This document shows, piece by piece, positions 53,263-63,419 of a stretch of DNA of 64,000 nt. Both the position numbers and the translations under genes were made by a program. The stretch is from the NCBI GenBank assembly GCA_028690215.1, contig JAQVBQ010000008.1:1-64000 (forward strand), read 5' to 3'. Numbering within the stretch: position 1 is the first letter of the stretch; every line of letters starts with the position of its first letter. A model generated the notes under the pieces. The model was not told where the DNA came from, did no database searches, and saw only the letters and a list, made by a program, of their open reading frames with translations. This DNA is from Bacteroidales bacterium (GTDB lineage: Bacteria; Bacteroidota; Bacteroidia; Bacteroidales; UBA932).

Positions 53263-56024
53263 TAAGAAACGATATTAATAATTTTACCAGGTACAATAAT
53301 TACCTTTTTAATCTTGCTCTCACCAAGATACTTTACGGTATCAGGCTGGGCAATTATATACTCTTCTATCTCTTTTGTAGAGAGTGCTCTGCTCAGGGCA
53401 ACCTTGAATCTCATCTTTCCGTTAAAAGAGACAGGATATTCAAAAGTGTCCTCAACTGTGTATGACTCTACATACTTAGGGAATGATGCGTTTGAAATAC
53501 TCTCCTTATGTCCCAGCATAAACCATAGCTCTTCGGTTATGTGAGGTGCAAAAGGAGAAAGAAGGATCAACATCGGCTCCAGTATTTCCCGTTTGTTGCA
53601 ACCTACCTCATAAAGCTCGTTAACGGCAATCATAAAGGCACTCACACTTGTGTTGAACGAGAAACCCTCAATGTCATCGGCGATTTTTTTAATCAGTTTA
53701 TGAAGTATTTTCAACTCTTTCGCAGATGCGCTCTCCTCTGAAACAGCGAATGAGTCCCTGTTGAAGAAGAGTCTCCAGAACCTTTTCAGAAAACGGTGAA
53801 CACCGTCAATGCCGTTTGTGTCCCATGGTTTTGACTGCTCAAGCGGACCAAGGAACATCTCATACATACGCAGCGTGTCTGCTCCGTAATTCTCGCAAAT
53901 CATATCCGGGTTGACAACATTGAACATAGACTTGCTCATCTTCTCTACAGCCCAGCCACAGATATACTCCCCATTCTCAAGGATAAACTCTGCATCTGCA
54001 TATTCAGGCATCCACTCTTTGAAAGCATTGATGTCAAGCCTGTCATTTGAGACTTTATTTACATCAACGTGTATCTCTGTAGTATCATATTTGTCTTTCA
54101 AACCGTATGATACAAATGTATTTGTCCCTTTTACCCTGTAAACGAAGTTAGACCTTCCCTGGATCATACCTTGGTTTATCAGTTTCTTGAACGGTTCCGG
54201 TTCACAAACATATCCCAAATCATAAAGGAATTTATTCCAGAACCTTGAATAGATCAGGTGACCAGTCGCATGCTCAGTACCTCCTATGTAGAGGTCCACA
54301 TTTCTCCAGTAATCATCTGCCTCTTTGCTCACCAATGCCTTATCATTGCGGGGATCCATATATCGGAGATAGTATGCGCTGCTTCCGGCAAATCCCGGCA
54401 TAGTGCTCTTCTCTATCGGATGGCCATCAAAGGTCCAGTTTTCAGCCCTTGCCAAAGGCGGCTCTCCGCTTTCGGTCGGAAGGAACTTATCCACCTCGGG
54501 TAATCTGAGAGGCAGATTTTCAATATCCATCGGAGTTGCTATACCATCTTTGTAATATATCGGGAATGGCTCACCCCAATATCTCTGACGTGAGAAAATT
54601 GCATCCCTGAGGCGATAATTGACCTTTCTTCTGCCTATCCCTCTCTTCTCCACCTCTTCGATTGCCGCAGGAATTGCCTGTTTTACAGACATTCCCGACA
54701 AGAATCCGGAATTGCACATTATACCATCTTTTGCATCAAAACTCTCCTCCGATATGTCACACCCCTCTATCAACGGAATAACAGGAAGATTGAAATGTTT
54801 TGCAAAAGAGTAGTCCCTGCTGTCGTGTGCAGGAACAGCCATTATTGCTCCGGTTCCATAACCGGCAAGCACATATTCTGATATCCAGACAGGGATTTTC
54901 TCCTCAGTAAAAGGATTTGTTGCATAGCTGCCGGTAAAGACACCTGTAACCTTACGTGTCTCGGCCATCCTCTCCCTCTCTGTCTTCTTCTTTGCATAAT
55001 TAAGATACTCCTCGACTGCGCCCTTTTGCTCCGGGGTAGTCAATTTCTCAACCCAATCACTCTCAGGAGCGAGCACCATGAATGTGACTCCGAAGATTGT
55101 ATCAGCCCTGGTTGTAAAGATCTCCATGTCATACTCCTCAGTTCCGTTGGAAACCTTAAAGAGCATCTCTGCACCCTCTGAACGTCCTATCCAGTTACGC
55201 TGCATATCCTTAAGCGAATCAGTCCACTCCAGGTTGTCAAGATCGTTAAGCAATCTCTCTGCATAAGCAGAGACTCTAAGCTGCCACTGGCGCATCTTCT
55301 TCTGCTCAACAGGATGGCCCCCTCTTACAGAGAGTCCCTCCTTCACTTCATCGTTTGCAAGGACGGTTCCCAGAGCCGCGCACCAGTTTACTGATGTCTC
55401 TCCGAGGTATGCGATTCTGTAGTTCATGAGAATTGCAGCTTTCTCCTGATCTGAAAATGAGTTCCAACTCTCTGCGGTAAAGCTCTTAACCTCTCCGCAC
55501 TCGGCATTTATATTGACATTTCCCTCTTTCTCAAAGAGAGATATCAGGTCAGATATCTTCTCTGCCTTGCCGGTGTTAATGTTGTACCAATGTGCAAACA
55601 TCTCCAGGAATGCCCACTGCGTCCATTTATAGTAATCAGGATCACAAGTACGCACCTCCCTTGACCAGTCATAGGAGAAACCTATACGGTCCAACTGCTC
55701 TCTGTATCTTTTGATATTCTTGTCGGTTGTATCTGCCGGATGTTGGCCTGTCTGTATCGCATATTGCTCAGCCGGTAAACCGAATGCATCATAGCCCATC
55801 GGATGGAGTACATTATATCCCCTCAGTCTTTTATACCTGCTGTATATGTCACTCGCAATGTATCCTAGTGGATGTCCCACGTGCAGACCTGCACCTGAAG
55901 GATAGGGAAACATGTCTAAGACATAATATTTTGGTCTTGAATTGTCAACTTCTACTTTATAAATCTCATTGTCAGACCAATACTTCTGCCACCTCTTTTC
56001 AATCTCAAGAAAATTATACTCCAT
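53262..56024 (-). CDS. leuS: Leucyl-tRNA synthetase
   Basis: The class I enzyme, 920 residues from ATG 56024. I reject the ATG at 56051 because it lies inside the -7 promoter box. The HIGH motif is [13 protein letters not shown], the KMSKS motif is KMSKSMFN and the CP1 editing domain ([18 protein letters not shown]) is present. The C-terminal anticodon domain is complete. It is followed by phzF and the yitT pair. Confidence 0.96.
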   Translation of the reverse strand: MEYNFLEIEKRWQKYWSDNEIYKVEVDNSRPKYYVLDMFPYPSGAGLHVGHPLGYIASDIYSRYKRLRGYNVLHPMGYDAFGLPAEQYAIQTGQHPADTTDKNIKRYREQLDRIGFSYDWSREVRTCDPDYYKWTQWAFLEMFAHWYNINTGKAEKISDLISLFEKEGNVNINAECGEVKSFTAESWNSFSDQEKAAILMNYRIAYLGETSVNWCAALGTVLANDEVKEGLSVRGGHPVEQKKMRQWQLRVSAYAERLLNDLDNLEWTDSLKDMQRNWIGRSEGAEMLFKVSNGTEEYDMEIFTTRADTIFGVTFMVLAPESDWVEKLTTPEQKGAVEEYLNYAKKKTERERMAETRKVTGVFTGSYATNPFTEEKIPVWISEYVLAGYGTGAIMAVPAHDSRDYSFAKHFNLPVIPLIEGCDISEESFDAKDGIMCNSGFLSGMSVKQAIPAAIEEVEKRGIGRRKVNYRLRDAIFSRQRYWGEPFPIYYKDGIATPMDIENLPLRLPEVDKFLPTESGEPPLARAENWTFDGHPIEKSTMPGFAGSSAYYLRYMDPRNDKALVSKEADDYWRNVDLYIGGTEHATGHLIYSRFWNKFLYDLGYVCEPEPFKKLINQGMIQGRSNFVYRVKGTNTFVSYGLKDKYDTTEIHVDVNKVSNDRLDINAFKEWMPEYADAEFILENGEYICGWAVEKMSKSMFNVVNPDMICENYGADTLRMYEMFLGPLEQSKPWDTNGIDGVHRFLKRFWRLFFNRDSFAVSEESASAKELKILHKLIKKIADDIEGFSFNTSVSAFMIAVNELYEVGCNKREILEPMLILLSPFAPHITEELWFMLGHKESISNASFPKYVESYTVEDTFEYPVSFNGKMRFKVALSRALSTKEIEEYIIAQPDTVKYLGESKIKKVIIVPGKIINIVS

Positions 56025-56048
56025 TTTGCGTTTAAATATTTCAAACGG

Positions 56049-56056
56049 CAAATGTA
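56049..56056 (-). promoter_or_regulatory. -7 promoter element of leuS
   Basis: On the minus strand TACATTTG fits TAnnTTTG, 24 bp before ATG 56024. It sets the leuS start and gives the gene its own promoter within the long minus-strand run. Confidence 0.6.
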
Positions 56057-56067
56057 GTCAAAAATTG

Positions 56068-57375
56068 CTATTTTCTTAGTTTAAATTCTATCGGGATTGC
56101 CATCTTGACACGTACCGGAACATCACCCTTCTTACCCGGTTTCCACTTGGGCGATGCAGCCACGACCTTTACTGCCTCAGCATCCAATACATCAGCGACA
56201 GACTTGACTACCTTTACAGAAGAGACCTCTCCATCTTTCTCTATTATGAACTCAACAACTACTCTTCCCTGAATTCCCGATTCAATGGCCGACTTAGGAT
56301 ATTTTACATAGTCATATACCCAGCGATCCAGAAACTGCTTCTCTCCTCCGTTAAGAAATGATGGCTTCTTATCTACATTATATACTGTATAGACTTGGTT
56401 ATCCGCTTTTTCACCACTCTCTTCCTTTTCTTCTTTCAGAGATGTGGCCGGAAGGGACACCTCCATATTGGCAGCGTCATGAACAAGAGATGCAATATAA
56501 ATTGTCAGATCTGTCATCCCTTCATAATCAAGAGTCTCTGAAATGTCTTTATCTGTCGGCAACTGTTTTTTCAGAGCTGTTGTAAACATCGCCACAGGTA
56601 TACCATGAGTTACGAAGTTTGTATGGTCAGAGGAGAATATATCACTAGTCTTGATAACAGGAGTCATCATCGCCGGCTTTTCTGAGACACTGTTTATAAG
56701 GGCAGTTAGCTCAAGTGATGGCAACACGGTATATATCTGAGGATTGTATTCTCCGGGAGAGACACCTACCTGATCAATGTTTATCATGAACTTAATCTTA
56801 TCGCGGTATCTGGCCGCATTGTCGATAAAAAACCATGAACCTGTGAGTGAAGCCTCGGAAGCACCGAACGCTATCACCATCACAGACCTTTTCAGGTCAA
56901 ACGACACTCTCTTCAACTCTCTGGCAACCTCAATCAAGACAGCTGTACCGGAAGCATTATCATTAGCTCCTCTGAAAATCTGCGTAACCATTTTCCCGTT
57001 TACCGAGAGCTTGTTGAAACCGAGATGGTCGTAATGGGCACCTACGATTATGAGCTCATCTCTGAGCTTGGGGTCATACCCCTCAATGACTCCGATAATA
57101 TTCTGAGATGGGATTGTATCTCCGAAAGTGGAGAGAAAGGAGAATCGCTGCCCGTTACTGTCAAAGAGAGTCACAATATCAGCTTTTGTGAACTCATCAT
57201 GAATATAGAGTGAGGCCTTTTTCTCTCCGGGTGTGCCGGCCATCCTGCCCATCAGAGAATCAGAGGTAAGAATCTCCACATGCTTTTTCAACCTTTTGGT
57301 TGTCTCATTCTGAGAGAAGAGACTCAACGGAAAGAGCAACACCAGTGATGCCGATATAAATAATCTAAAATTCAT
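56068..57375 (-). CDS. Secreted M28-type peptidase fused to a TonB C-terminal domain
   Basis: A 435-residue exported protein (signal peptide MNFRLFISASLVLLFPLSLF). Residues about 25-305 form an M28 peptidase: GAHYDHLGF, GANDNASGT, NIDQVG and SSDHTNF supply metal ligands. Where catalytic members have two Glu (E-E), this one reads FGASEASLTGS, so the general-base Glu may be replaced by Ser. Residues about 345-435 form a TonB C-terminal domain (YPKSAIESGIQGRVVVEFII), linked by a Lys/Glu-rich segment. The fusion is unusual. It may have lost activity or use another base. Confidence 0.85.
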   Translation of the reverse strand: MNFRLFISASLVLLFPLSLFSQNETTKRLKKHVEILTSDSLMGRMAGTPGEKKASLYIHDEFTKADIVTLFDSNGQRFSFLSTFGDTIPSQNIIGVIEGYDPKLRDELIIVGAHYDHLGFNKLSVNGKMVTQIFRGANDNASGTAVLIEVARELKRVSFDLKRSVMVIAFGASEASLTGSWFFIDNAARYRDKIKFMINIDQVGVSPGEYNPQIYTVLPSLELTALINSVSEKPAMMTPVIKTSDIFSSDHTNFVTHGIPVAMFTTALKKQLPTDKDISETLDYEGMTDLTIYIASLVHDAANMEVSLPATSLKEEKEESGEKADNQVYTVYNVDKKPSFLNGGEKQFLDRWVYDYVKYPKSAIESGIQGRVVVEFIIEKDGEVSSVKVVKSVADVLDAEAVKVVAASPKWKPGKKGDVPVRVKMAIPIEFKLRK

Positions 57376-57393
57376 GATGTGTGTATTGGTTTA

Positions 57394-57768
57394 TTATTTT
57401 CTGGTCGGCAATACCTCGAGCCAATATCCGTCAGGATCGGTTATAAAGTATATTCCCATTTTTGGATTTTCATAGCAAATGCAATTCATAGCTGCATGTT
57501 TCTCATGTGCACTCTCGTAATCATCAGTCCTGAATGCAAGATGAAATTCATTGTCCCCGAGATTATAGGCACTGTCCCAATCTCTGAGCCAGGTAAGCTC
57601 CAATTGATGCTCGGATGATCCGTCAGAGAGATATACTATAATAAAAGAACCATCCTCCGGAGCAATTCTTCTTACCTCTTCCAGTCCAAGTGCTTCTTTA
57701 TAAAATTCAAGGCTTTTGCCTAAATCGCGTACATTTATGTTATTGTGTACAAATCTGAATTTTGCCAT
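57394..57768 (-). CDS. Glyoxalase/VOC-family protein
   Basis: A 124-residue VOC protein from ATG 57768; the ORF is open 26 codons further upstream. It has HNNINVRDLGKSLEFYKEAL at the N-terminus, EHQLELTW and the last ligand region YFITDPDGYWLEVLP. Metal ligands His, Glu, His, Glu can be placed, so lactoylglutathione-lyase-like activity is possible; substrates vary widely in the family. It lies 4 bp after the PAS protein gene. Confidence 0.88.
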   Translation of the reverse strand: MAKFRFVHNNINVRDLGKSLEFYKEALGLEEVRRIAPEDGSFIIVYLSDGSSEHQLELTWLRDWDSAYNLGDNEFHLAFRTDDYESAHEKHAAMNCICYENPKMGIYFITDPDGYWLEVLPTRK

Positions 57769-57772
57769 ACTA

Positions 57773-58105
57773 TTATCTTTTAAAATGTGGTATAGTTTCA
57801 GGTATTTCAATAGAAAACTCAACCAGCCCCATAACCTCACCGTCACGGAACCATGGTGTCTGATGTATCATCTTTCTCACACCCGCTTTCTCAATTGTAT
57901 ATGTATTCGAAGACCCCTCGCCAATCATTTTCTGAATCATCTCCCAGGATTTGCAAGAATGGCAATCTTTCAGGTTTTTACCCTGAAGATTGCCATACTT
58001 TTCAAATGTCCTGCGAGCTTTGGCGTTCTGATAAATTACATTTGCATCTTTGTCACATACCGTAACTGCGCATTGTAACTCCTCTGTCCATTTGAACTCG
58101 CTCAT
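57773..58105 (-). CDS. Single-domain PAS protein
   Basis: A 110-residue protein that consists of one PAS domain: AVTVCDKDANVIYQNAKARR (strands A-B), then CHSCKSWEMIQKMI and TPWFRDGEVMGLVEFSIEI. No output domain is attached. Cysteines in CHSCKSW might bind a metal, haem or Fe-S cluster; this is speculative. It lies 6 bp after gcvT. Confidence 0.75.
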   Translation of the reverse strand: MSEFKWTEELQCAVTVCDKDANVIYQNAKARRTFEKYGNLQGKNLKDCHSCKSWEMIQKMIGEGSSNTYTIEKAGVRKMIHQTPWFRDGEVMGLVEFSIEIPETIPHFKR

Positions 58106-58111
58106 TTTTAA

Positions 58112-59224
58112 CTATTGGAGCGGCTTGTAGAAAGGTGTTTTAACCACAACTGCTTTCAAAAGCCGATCTCTGACTTTAATAAATATTTCACTGCCTGCTT
58201 TGCTGAATCCTGCTGCAACATAGGCCATTCCGACAGGCTTCTTTATTGCGGGACCCATAGTACCTGAAGTAACAATACCAATTTCTGTGCCATTCGCATC
58301 ACAAACAGGATAACCATGTCTTGGAATACCTTTGTCAACCAATTCAAATCCTACCAGTTTACGGCTAACACCTTCACTCTTCTGCTTAAGCATATACTCC
58401 TTGTCAATAAAATCTCCCTTCGCTTCAGAGAATTTAGTGATCCATCCGAGTCCTGCCTCAATTGGTGAAGTAGTATCGTCGATATCATTACCGTAAAGGC
58501 AGAATCCCATCTCAAGACGGAGAGTGTCTCTTGCACCAAGTCCTATAGGTTTGATATCAAACTCCTTACCGGCCTCAAATACTGCATTCCACAACTTGTC
58601 GGCATCCTCATTTGCCACATAGATTTCGCATCCACCTGAACCGGTATAACCTGTTGTAGAGAAGATTGCATCTTTAATACCACCTATGGTAAGCTTCTGG
58701 AATGTGTAGTACTCCATATCGGTGACATTTTTGTCGCATATCTTCTGCATAGCTTTGAGAGCAAGCGGACCCTGTACTGCAAGCTGGCATATCTCGTCAG
58801 ATGCATTGTACAACTCTTTTCCAGGTGTGATTGAGAACTTTGGAGCGATTGCAGAGAGGTGTGCATAATCCTTGTCAACATTGGATGCATTCACTACAAG
58901 CAGATATGTTACATTATCTATGCAGTATACCAACAGGTCATCGACTATTCCACCCTTACCGTTAGGGAAACATGAATACTGAACCTTACCGGGAGTAAGA
59001 ACCGATACATCATTTGATGTGGTGTACTGAAGGAATGGAAGTGCATTTGGTCCTTTAACCCAAATTTCACCCATATGAGAGACGTCAAAAACTCCGACTC
59101 CGTTTCTTACATGATTGTGTTCCTCATTAATGCCGACATACTCTACCGGCATGTTGTAACCTGCAAAAGGAACCATCTTTGCGCCTAAAGCAATGTGTTT
59201 TTGTGTAAAAGCTGTGGTTTTCAT
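58112..59224 (-). CDS. gcvT: Aminomethyltransferase (glycine cleavage T protein)
   Basis: A 370-residue T protein of the glycine cleavage system. It moves the aminomethyl carbon from the H protein to tetrahydrofolate. Conserved parts are [38 protein letters not shown] and the catalytic-Asp region ([19 protein letters not shown]), with DTLRLEMGF and SGTMGP near the end. gcvH and gcvP are not in the window. It lies 15 bp after the SPOR lipoprotein gene. Confidence 0.95.
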   Translation of the reverse strand: MKTTAFTQKHIALGAKMVPFAGYNMPVEYVGINEEHNHVRNGVGVFDVSHMGEIWVKGPNALPFLQYTTSNDVSVLTPGKVQYSCFPNGKGGIVDDLLVYCIDNVTYLLVVNASNVDKDYAHLSAIAPKFSITPGKELYNASDEICQLAVQGPLALKAMQKICDKNVTDMEYYTFQKLTIGGIKDAIFSTTGYTGSGGCEIYVANEDADKLWNAVFEAGKEFDIKPIGLGARDTLRLEMGFCLYGNDIDDTTSPIEAGLGWITKFSEAKGDFIDKEYMLKQKSEGVSRKLVGFELVDKGIPRHGYPVCDANGTEIGIVTSGTMGPAIKKPVGMAYVAAGFSKAGSEIFIKVRDRLLKAVVVKTPFYKPLQ

Positions 59225-59239
59225 TATTTATATAAACTC

Positions 59240-59728
59240 TTATTTATGTTTTTCTGTATTTGCATCATAAACCCAAAGGTCTTCAGAAGAAAAATCCTTT
59301 TCCAGAAGGTACCTCATCTCCTTGAAGGCTTCCGCTTCAGTGTCATATCCTCCGGCTGTCACCATTGTAAATCCGTTTTTCATGGCAAGGGTGAGTGGTG
59401 TATATCCGTTTTTCTTCAATATATCCTCCATCTTCTTGACATTTGACAGATCCTTGAAACTGCCTGCAACAATATAGAAACGCTTTGCAACTGCAGGCTT
59501 GAGAGAGTCTGCAGCGGGGATAGTACTCGCCTGTTTTGAAAGAGAATCTGCCAATGTGGAATCAGCAACCGGAATCACAGATGTATCAATTTTAGAGACA
59601 TATTTACTGCTTCTGTAAGTTTCCAGATCCGCAGAAACAGGCATGCCAAGCTCACCTCTGATCCAGTCGCATCCGGTTATAGATAATACGCTTGCAACAA
59701 TCAGTGAGATAATTACGGATTTTCTCAT
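59240..59728 (-). CDS. SPOR-domain lipoprotein
   Basis: A 162-residue lipoprotein (lipobox SITGC, Cys20). A linker rich in S, D and A precedes a SPOR domain (about 85-160: RFYIVAGSFKDLSNVKKME, then GFTMVTAGGYDTEAEAF). SPOR domains bind denuded peptidoglycan glycan strands, often at the division site. The first gene of the gcvT-led run. Its -7 box TACTTTTG lies on the minus strand at 59762-59769, divergent from capA. Confidence 0.9.
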   Translation of the reverse strand: MRKSVIISLIVASVLSITGCDWIRGELGMPVSADLETYRSSKYVSKIDTSVIPVADSTLADSLSKQASTIPAADSLKPAVAKRFYIVAGSFKDLSNVKKMEDILKKNGYTPLTLAMKNGFTMVTAGGYDTEAEAFKEMRYLLEKDFSSEDLWVYDANTEKHK

Positions 59729-59761
59729 AATATGCTAATGATTAATAAATTTGTACATCAA

Positions 59762-59807
59762 CAAAAGTACATATTTTAGCTATAAGAGAAAAATAAATGT
59801 ATATTTG
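59762..59807. promoter_or_regulatory. Divergent promoters of the SPOR gene and the CapA-like gene
   Basis: TACTTTTG on the minus strand (59762-59769) and TATATTTG on the plus strand (59800-59807) both fit TAnnTTTG. They lie 33 and 9 bp before the chosen start codons. Confidence 0.55.
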
Positions 59808-59816
59808 AAACAATTT

Positions 59817-60836
59817 ATGAGAATTCTACTCCTTATATACCTGCAGCTTTTTTTCTCATCACCTCTGCCCAATCAGGCAGATACCCTCAAGCTGCTTTTT
59901 CTCGGAGATATCATGCAACACAAGGCTCAACTCGATGCCGCACACATCAGGGGCAAGAGCGCCAGCAAGCCTGAATCCTATGACTACTCCCCTTATTTTT
60001 CAGGCCTAAAGGAGATGTTTGACAGCGTGGATATCAGAATAGCAAATATGGAGACCACTTTCGGCCCTGCGCCCTATACCGGTTACCCCGCCTTCTGTTC
60101 CCCATCTCCATTGTTGTCAGAATCTATGAAGAGCGGTATAGATATCTTCCTGACGGCAAACAACCACATCTGCGACAAAGGAAGAAGGGGTCTGGAAATG
60201 TCCATTGCGCTTTATGACACTCTGAAAGCCGGCTATCTTGGGATTTACCGCTCACAGGCTGAGATGGAGGAGAAACACCCAATGTTGATTGTGAAAAAAG
60301 GGATAAAGATAGCCATGCTGAATTATACATATGGTGTAAACGGCAACCATATACCAAAGCCTTATGTTGTCAACCTGCTTGACACCATACAGATTAAAAA
60401 GGATCTGAACAGGGCCAGGGATATGAAACCGGACTTTATAATAGCGTGCGTACACTGGGGAGTGGAATATGTACTGACGCATAACGCCAACCAGGAGAAA
60501 ATTGAAAAAGTACTCCAGGAAAACGGAACTGATATAATAATAGGGTCACATCCGCATGTTGCGCAGGATTATACAATTTATCAAACCGAAAACGGAGATA
60601 TCAGATATATAACATTTTACTCACTAGGAAACGCCATCTCAAACATGACTGCTCCGAACACCCGGACCGGACTTGCCGCCACAATCCTGCTCTACAAGGA
60701 TATTTCAGGAAATAAAAAGATCCTGACTCCGGAGTGCAGGACAATATTTACCTCCAGACCCGGAGAGTCGGGCAAAAACTTCACAATCATCCCCGGAAAG
60801 GAGTATCAGAACAAAAACGTTAAAACATTAAAATGA
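59817..60836 (+). CDS. CapA-like metallophosphatase
   Basis: A 339-residue protein from ATG 59817, placed just after a TATATTTG box; an upstream ATG (59751) would lie before the promoter. A short signal peptide or anchor (MRILLLIYLQLFFSS) precedes a CapA/PgsA-type fold of the calcineurin-like superfamily: LLFLGDIMQHKAQ, TANNHICDKG, ACVHWGVEY and GSHPHVAQ hold the metal ligands. The family includes poly-gamma-glutamate capsule proteins and other exported enzymes; here the role is unknown. Its stop overlaps the PhoH start (ATGA). Confidence 0.88.
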   Translation: MRILLLIYLQLFFSSPLPNQADTLKLLFLGDIMQHKAQLDAAHIRGKSASKPESYDYSPYFSGLKEMFDSVDIRIANMETTFGPAPYTGYPAFCSPSPLLSESMKSGIDIFLTANNHICDKGRRGLEMSIALYDTLKAGYLGIYRSQAEMEEKHPMLIVKKGIKIAMLNYTYGVNGNHIPKPYVVNLLDTIQIKKDLNRARDMKPDFIIACVHWGVEYVLTHNANQEKIEKVLQENGTDIIIGSHPHVAQDYTIYQTENGDIRYITFYSLGNAISNMTAPNTRTGLAATILLYKDISGNKKILTPECRTIFTSRPGESGKNFTIIPGKEYQNKNVKTLK

Positions 60837-61792
60837 CAGAGAGAATCATAATACTTGACGAAATAAATCCTGTAGAATTTTATGGTGTAAACAACAAGCT
60901 CTTCGAGCTTTTATGCGGGTTTTTCCCTAAACTCAAGGTAACGGCCAGAGGGTCCGAAATACTTGTCAGAGGAAGCGCTGCTGACACCTCTGTATTTGAA
61001 GAGAAAGTCCAAAGACTGATTCAGATCAAGCAGAAAAAGATGCACCTCAACGAGGCAGATGTCGCCTCCCTATTTGAAAAGAGAGAGGAGAACGAAAGCG
61101 TACCGGCTGATTTCAGCAACATAATAGTTTACGGGACTGAGGGGAAAATAATCAGGGCAAGAACTCAGAACCAGATAAAGCTGGTTGAGGATTATGACAA
61201 GAACGACCTGATATTTGCACTCGGACCGGCAGGTACCGGAAAGACATATACTGCAATAGCACTTGCTGTCAGGGCTCTCAAGAACCGGGAAGTCCGCAGG
61301 CTTGTCCTTACAAGGCCGGCTGTTGAGGCAGGTGAGCGACTGGGATTCCTTCCCGGCGACATGAAGGAGAAACTCGATCCATATTTGCAACCGCTCTATG
61401 ATGCCCTGAGAGACATGATTCCCGCAAAGAAGCTGGAGGTACTCATGGAAGAGGGTGTAATACAGATTGCCCCACTGGCATACATGAGAGGCCGTACGCT
61501 GGAGAGTGCTTTCGTCATACTTGACGAGGCCCAGAACACAACAATAGGTCAGTTAAAGATGTTCCTCACAAGGATGGGATACCACTCAAAATTTGTAGTT
61601 ACAGGGGACGCAACACAAGTTGACCTTCCGAGAAAGAGTGATTCCGGTCTGATCAAGGGAGTTGAACTATGTAAAAAGATAAAGGGTGTCTCAATAATCA
61701 CCTTTGATAAGGGAGACATTGTAAGACACCCACTTGTTACAAAAATCGTCGAAGCCTTCGAAAAAAGTGAAGCGAAGGAGAGGCAGGATTAG
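60833..61792 (+). CDS. phoH: PhoH-family ATPase
   Basis: A 319-residue PhoH/YbeZ-type NTPase. Residues 1-85 form a KH-like part and the rest an ATPase: Walker A GPAGTGKT (about 131-138), then LTRPAVEAGERLGFLPGD, Walker B VILDEAQNTT and VTGDATQVDLP. YbeZ-like proteins act with the endoribonuclease YbeY in rRNA processing; ybeY is not beside it here. Co-transcribed with the CapA-like gene. Its stop overlaps the convergent D-aminoacylase end by 4 bp. Confidence 0.93.
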   Translation: MTERIIILDEINPVEFYGVNNKLFELLCGFFPKLKVTARGSEILVRGSAADTSVFEEKVQRLIQIKQKKMHLNEADVASLFEKREENESVPADFSNIIVYGTEGKIIRARTQNQIKLVEDYDKNDLIFALGPAGTGKTYTAIALAVRALKNREVRRLVLTRPAVEAGERLGFLPGDMKEKLDPYLQPLYDALRDMIPAKKLEVLMEEGVIQIAPLAYMRGRTLESAFVILDEAQNTTIGQLKMFLTRMGYHSKFVVTGDATQVDLPRKSDSGLIKGVELCKKIKGVSIITFDKGDIVRHPLVTKIVEAFEKSEAKERQD

Positions 61793-63408
61793 CTTGCCCT
61801 TCCTCCGAATTCTCCTGTAGGCAAACCGTTAGCTATTGTCCATACACCATTTACAAGTATATGCTCTATACCTGTTGAATACTGGTGAGGCTCAGCATAT
61901 GTAGCTCTGTCTATTATTGTATCAGGATTGAATACCAGCAAGTCTGCCATATAGCCAACCTGTATCAGACCGCGGTTCTTCAACCCGATTCTGGAGGCAG
62001 GGAGAGATGTACATTTTCTAACAGCAGCACTGAGATCCATCAATTTCTCTTCGCGGCAATACTTTCCTACAAACCTTGTAAAGGAACCGTATGCTCTAGG
62101 GTGAGGCATATTCTCTGCAAGTTTACCTACAGGTGAATAGACGCTGCAGTCTGTGATAGGCATCCCTAATGGGTGTGAGAGAAACATCTTGAGATTATCC
62201 TCATTCATCGAGAAGCCGACAATGTCAACAATCATCTGCTCTTCTATGAGTATCTTTTTCATGAACTCCCAATTTGAAAGGTTTGTCATCTTTGCGCACT
62301 CCTCCACATTGTAGCCGATGAACTTTCTATTTTCAGGAGTCTTGGCAGATGTCACCATGATGTTTTTTGCCCCTCCTAGTTTTTCCAGCCTGGTATTTAC
62401 ATAGGTTTCTATCTCTTTGCCCTGTACCTTATCCTTCATGCGGGCAATGATCTCCTCTGTTGTACCCTGACGGTGTTTGAGAGGAATAAAGATAGACATA
62501 CCTGTAGAAAAGGCGTTATATGAATATCTGTCAAAGGCGATGTCCATACCTGAATTTCTCGCATCCTCTATCTGTTTGATCAACTTAGGAGCCTTATGCC
62601 AGTTGGCGGCATTCTGAGCCTTCAGGTGTGAAACCTGTAACCTCACATTGGCCTTTCTCGCCATATCTATTGTCTCTGCAAGAGCCTCTTCCACCATGTC
62701 GTCCTCGTTTCTCATGTGTATTGCAAAGGTCTTGTCGTGTTTTGCAGCCACTTTCAGAAGCTCCACAATCTCTGCATTTGTAGCATAAGAACCGGGAGTG
62801 TATTCCAACCCGCAGGTAACACCTATCGCCCCTTTTTCAAGTTCCTCCTCGAGCAGGTATTTCATCTTCTTTATATCATCCTTTGTGGCACGCACGTCAT
62901 TATCACCAACTACTATATGTCTCAAAGTTCCCTGACCAATATAACTTCTTATATTGATTCCTATCTTCATCTTCTCGATCTCCTCGTTATAATCAGAGAT
63001 ACTCTTCCACTCGCTCTGAGGAAAAACGCTCTCGCCGCAGTTTCCACTTACATCTGTGGTTATACCCTGATATATTTTGCTGTCACCCAACTGTGCATAT
63101 CTTATGTTGCCGTCAGTGTGAGAGTGAATATCAATAAAACCGGGAGTAACAGCCATCCCTTTTGCATCTATAATCTGATCTGCACTCTCCCCGATATTTC
63201 CTATAGCAGCAATCTTTCCCTCCTTTATACCTACTGAGCCCCTCACAGGCTTACCCCCATCTCCTGTGTATATCACTCCGTTTGAAATGATAGTGTCAAA
63301 TTGATTATTTACCCCAACCTTTTTGGAGTCATAAAAGCTAAGACCGAGTGTGGCTCCTGCCACAACCGAACCTTTCAGGAAGTTTCTTCTGGAGATAGTC
63401 TGTGCCAT
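61789..63408 (-). CDS. D-aminoacylase (amidohydrolase), exported by Tat
   Basis: A 539-residue amidohydrolase. The N-terminus has a twin-arginine signal (SRRNFLKGSVVAGATLGL). The catalytic barrel has the metal motif H-S-H-T-D (GFIDIHSHTDGN), the ligand cysteine in VSGNCGESVFP, and AIHMRNEDD and LQVSHLKAQN further on. The family hydrolyses N-acyl-D-amino acids. It lies 11 bp after the ApbE gene, in the same direction. Confidence 0.9.
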   Translation of the reverse strand: MAQTISRRNFLKGSVVAGATLGLSFYDSKKVGVNNQFDTIISNGVIYTGDGGKPVRGSVGIKEGKIAAIGNIGESADQIIDAKGMAVTPGFIDIHSHTDGNIRYAQLGDSKIYQGITTDVSGNCGESVFPQSEWKSISDYNEEIEKMKIGINIRSYIGQGTLRHIVVGDNDVRATKDDIKKMKYLLEEELEKGAIGVTCGLEYTPGSYATNAEIVELLKVAAKHDKTFAIHMRNEDDMVEEALAETIDMARKANVRLQVSHLKAQNAANWHKAPKLIKQIEDARNSGMDIAFDRYSYNAFSTGMSIFIPLKHRQGTTEEIIARMKDKVQGKEIETYVNTRLEKLGGAKNIMVTSAKTPENRKFIGYNVEECAKMTNLSNWEFMKKILIEEQMIVDIVGFSMNEDNLKMFLSHPLGMPITDCSVYSPVGKLAENMPHPRAYGSFTRFVGKYCREEKLMDLSAAVRKCTSLPASRIGLKNRGLIQVGYMADLLVFNPDTIIDRATYAEPHQYSTGIEHILVNGVWTIANGLPTGEFGGRAS

Positions 63409-63419
63409 TTCTGATTCTA

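Noticed and set aside
56025-56051. ATG at 56051 as the leuS start
   Set aside because: It falls inside the -7 promoter element. The next in-frame ATG (56024) gives the usual start [13 protein letters not shown].
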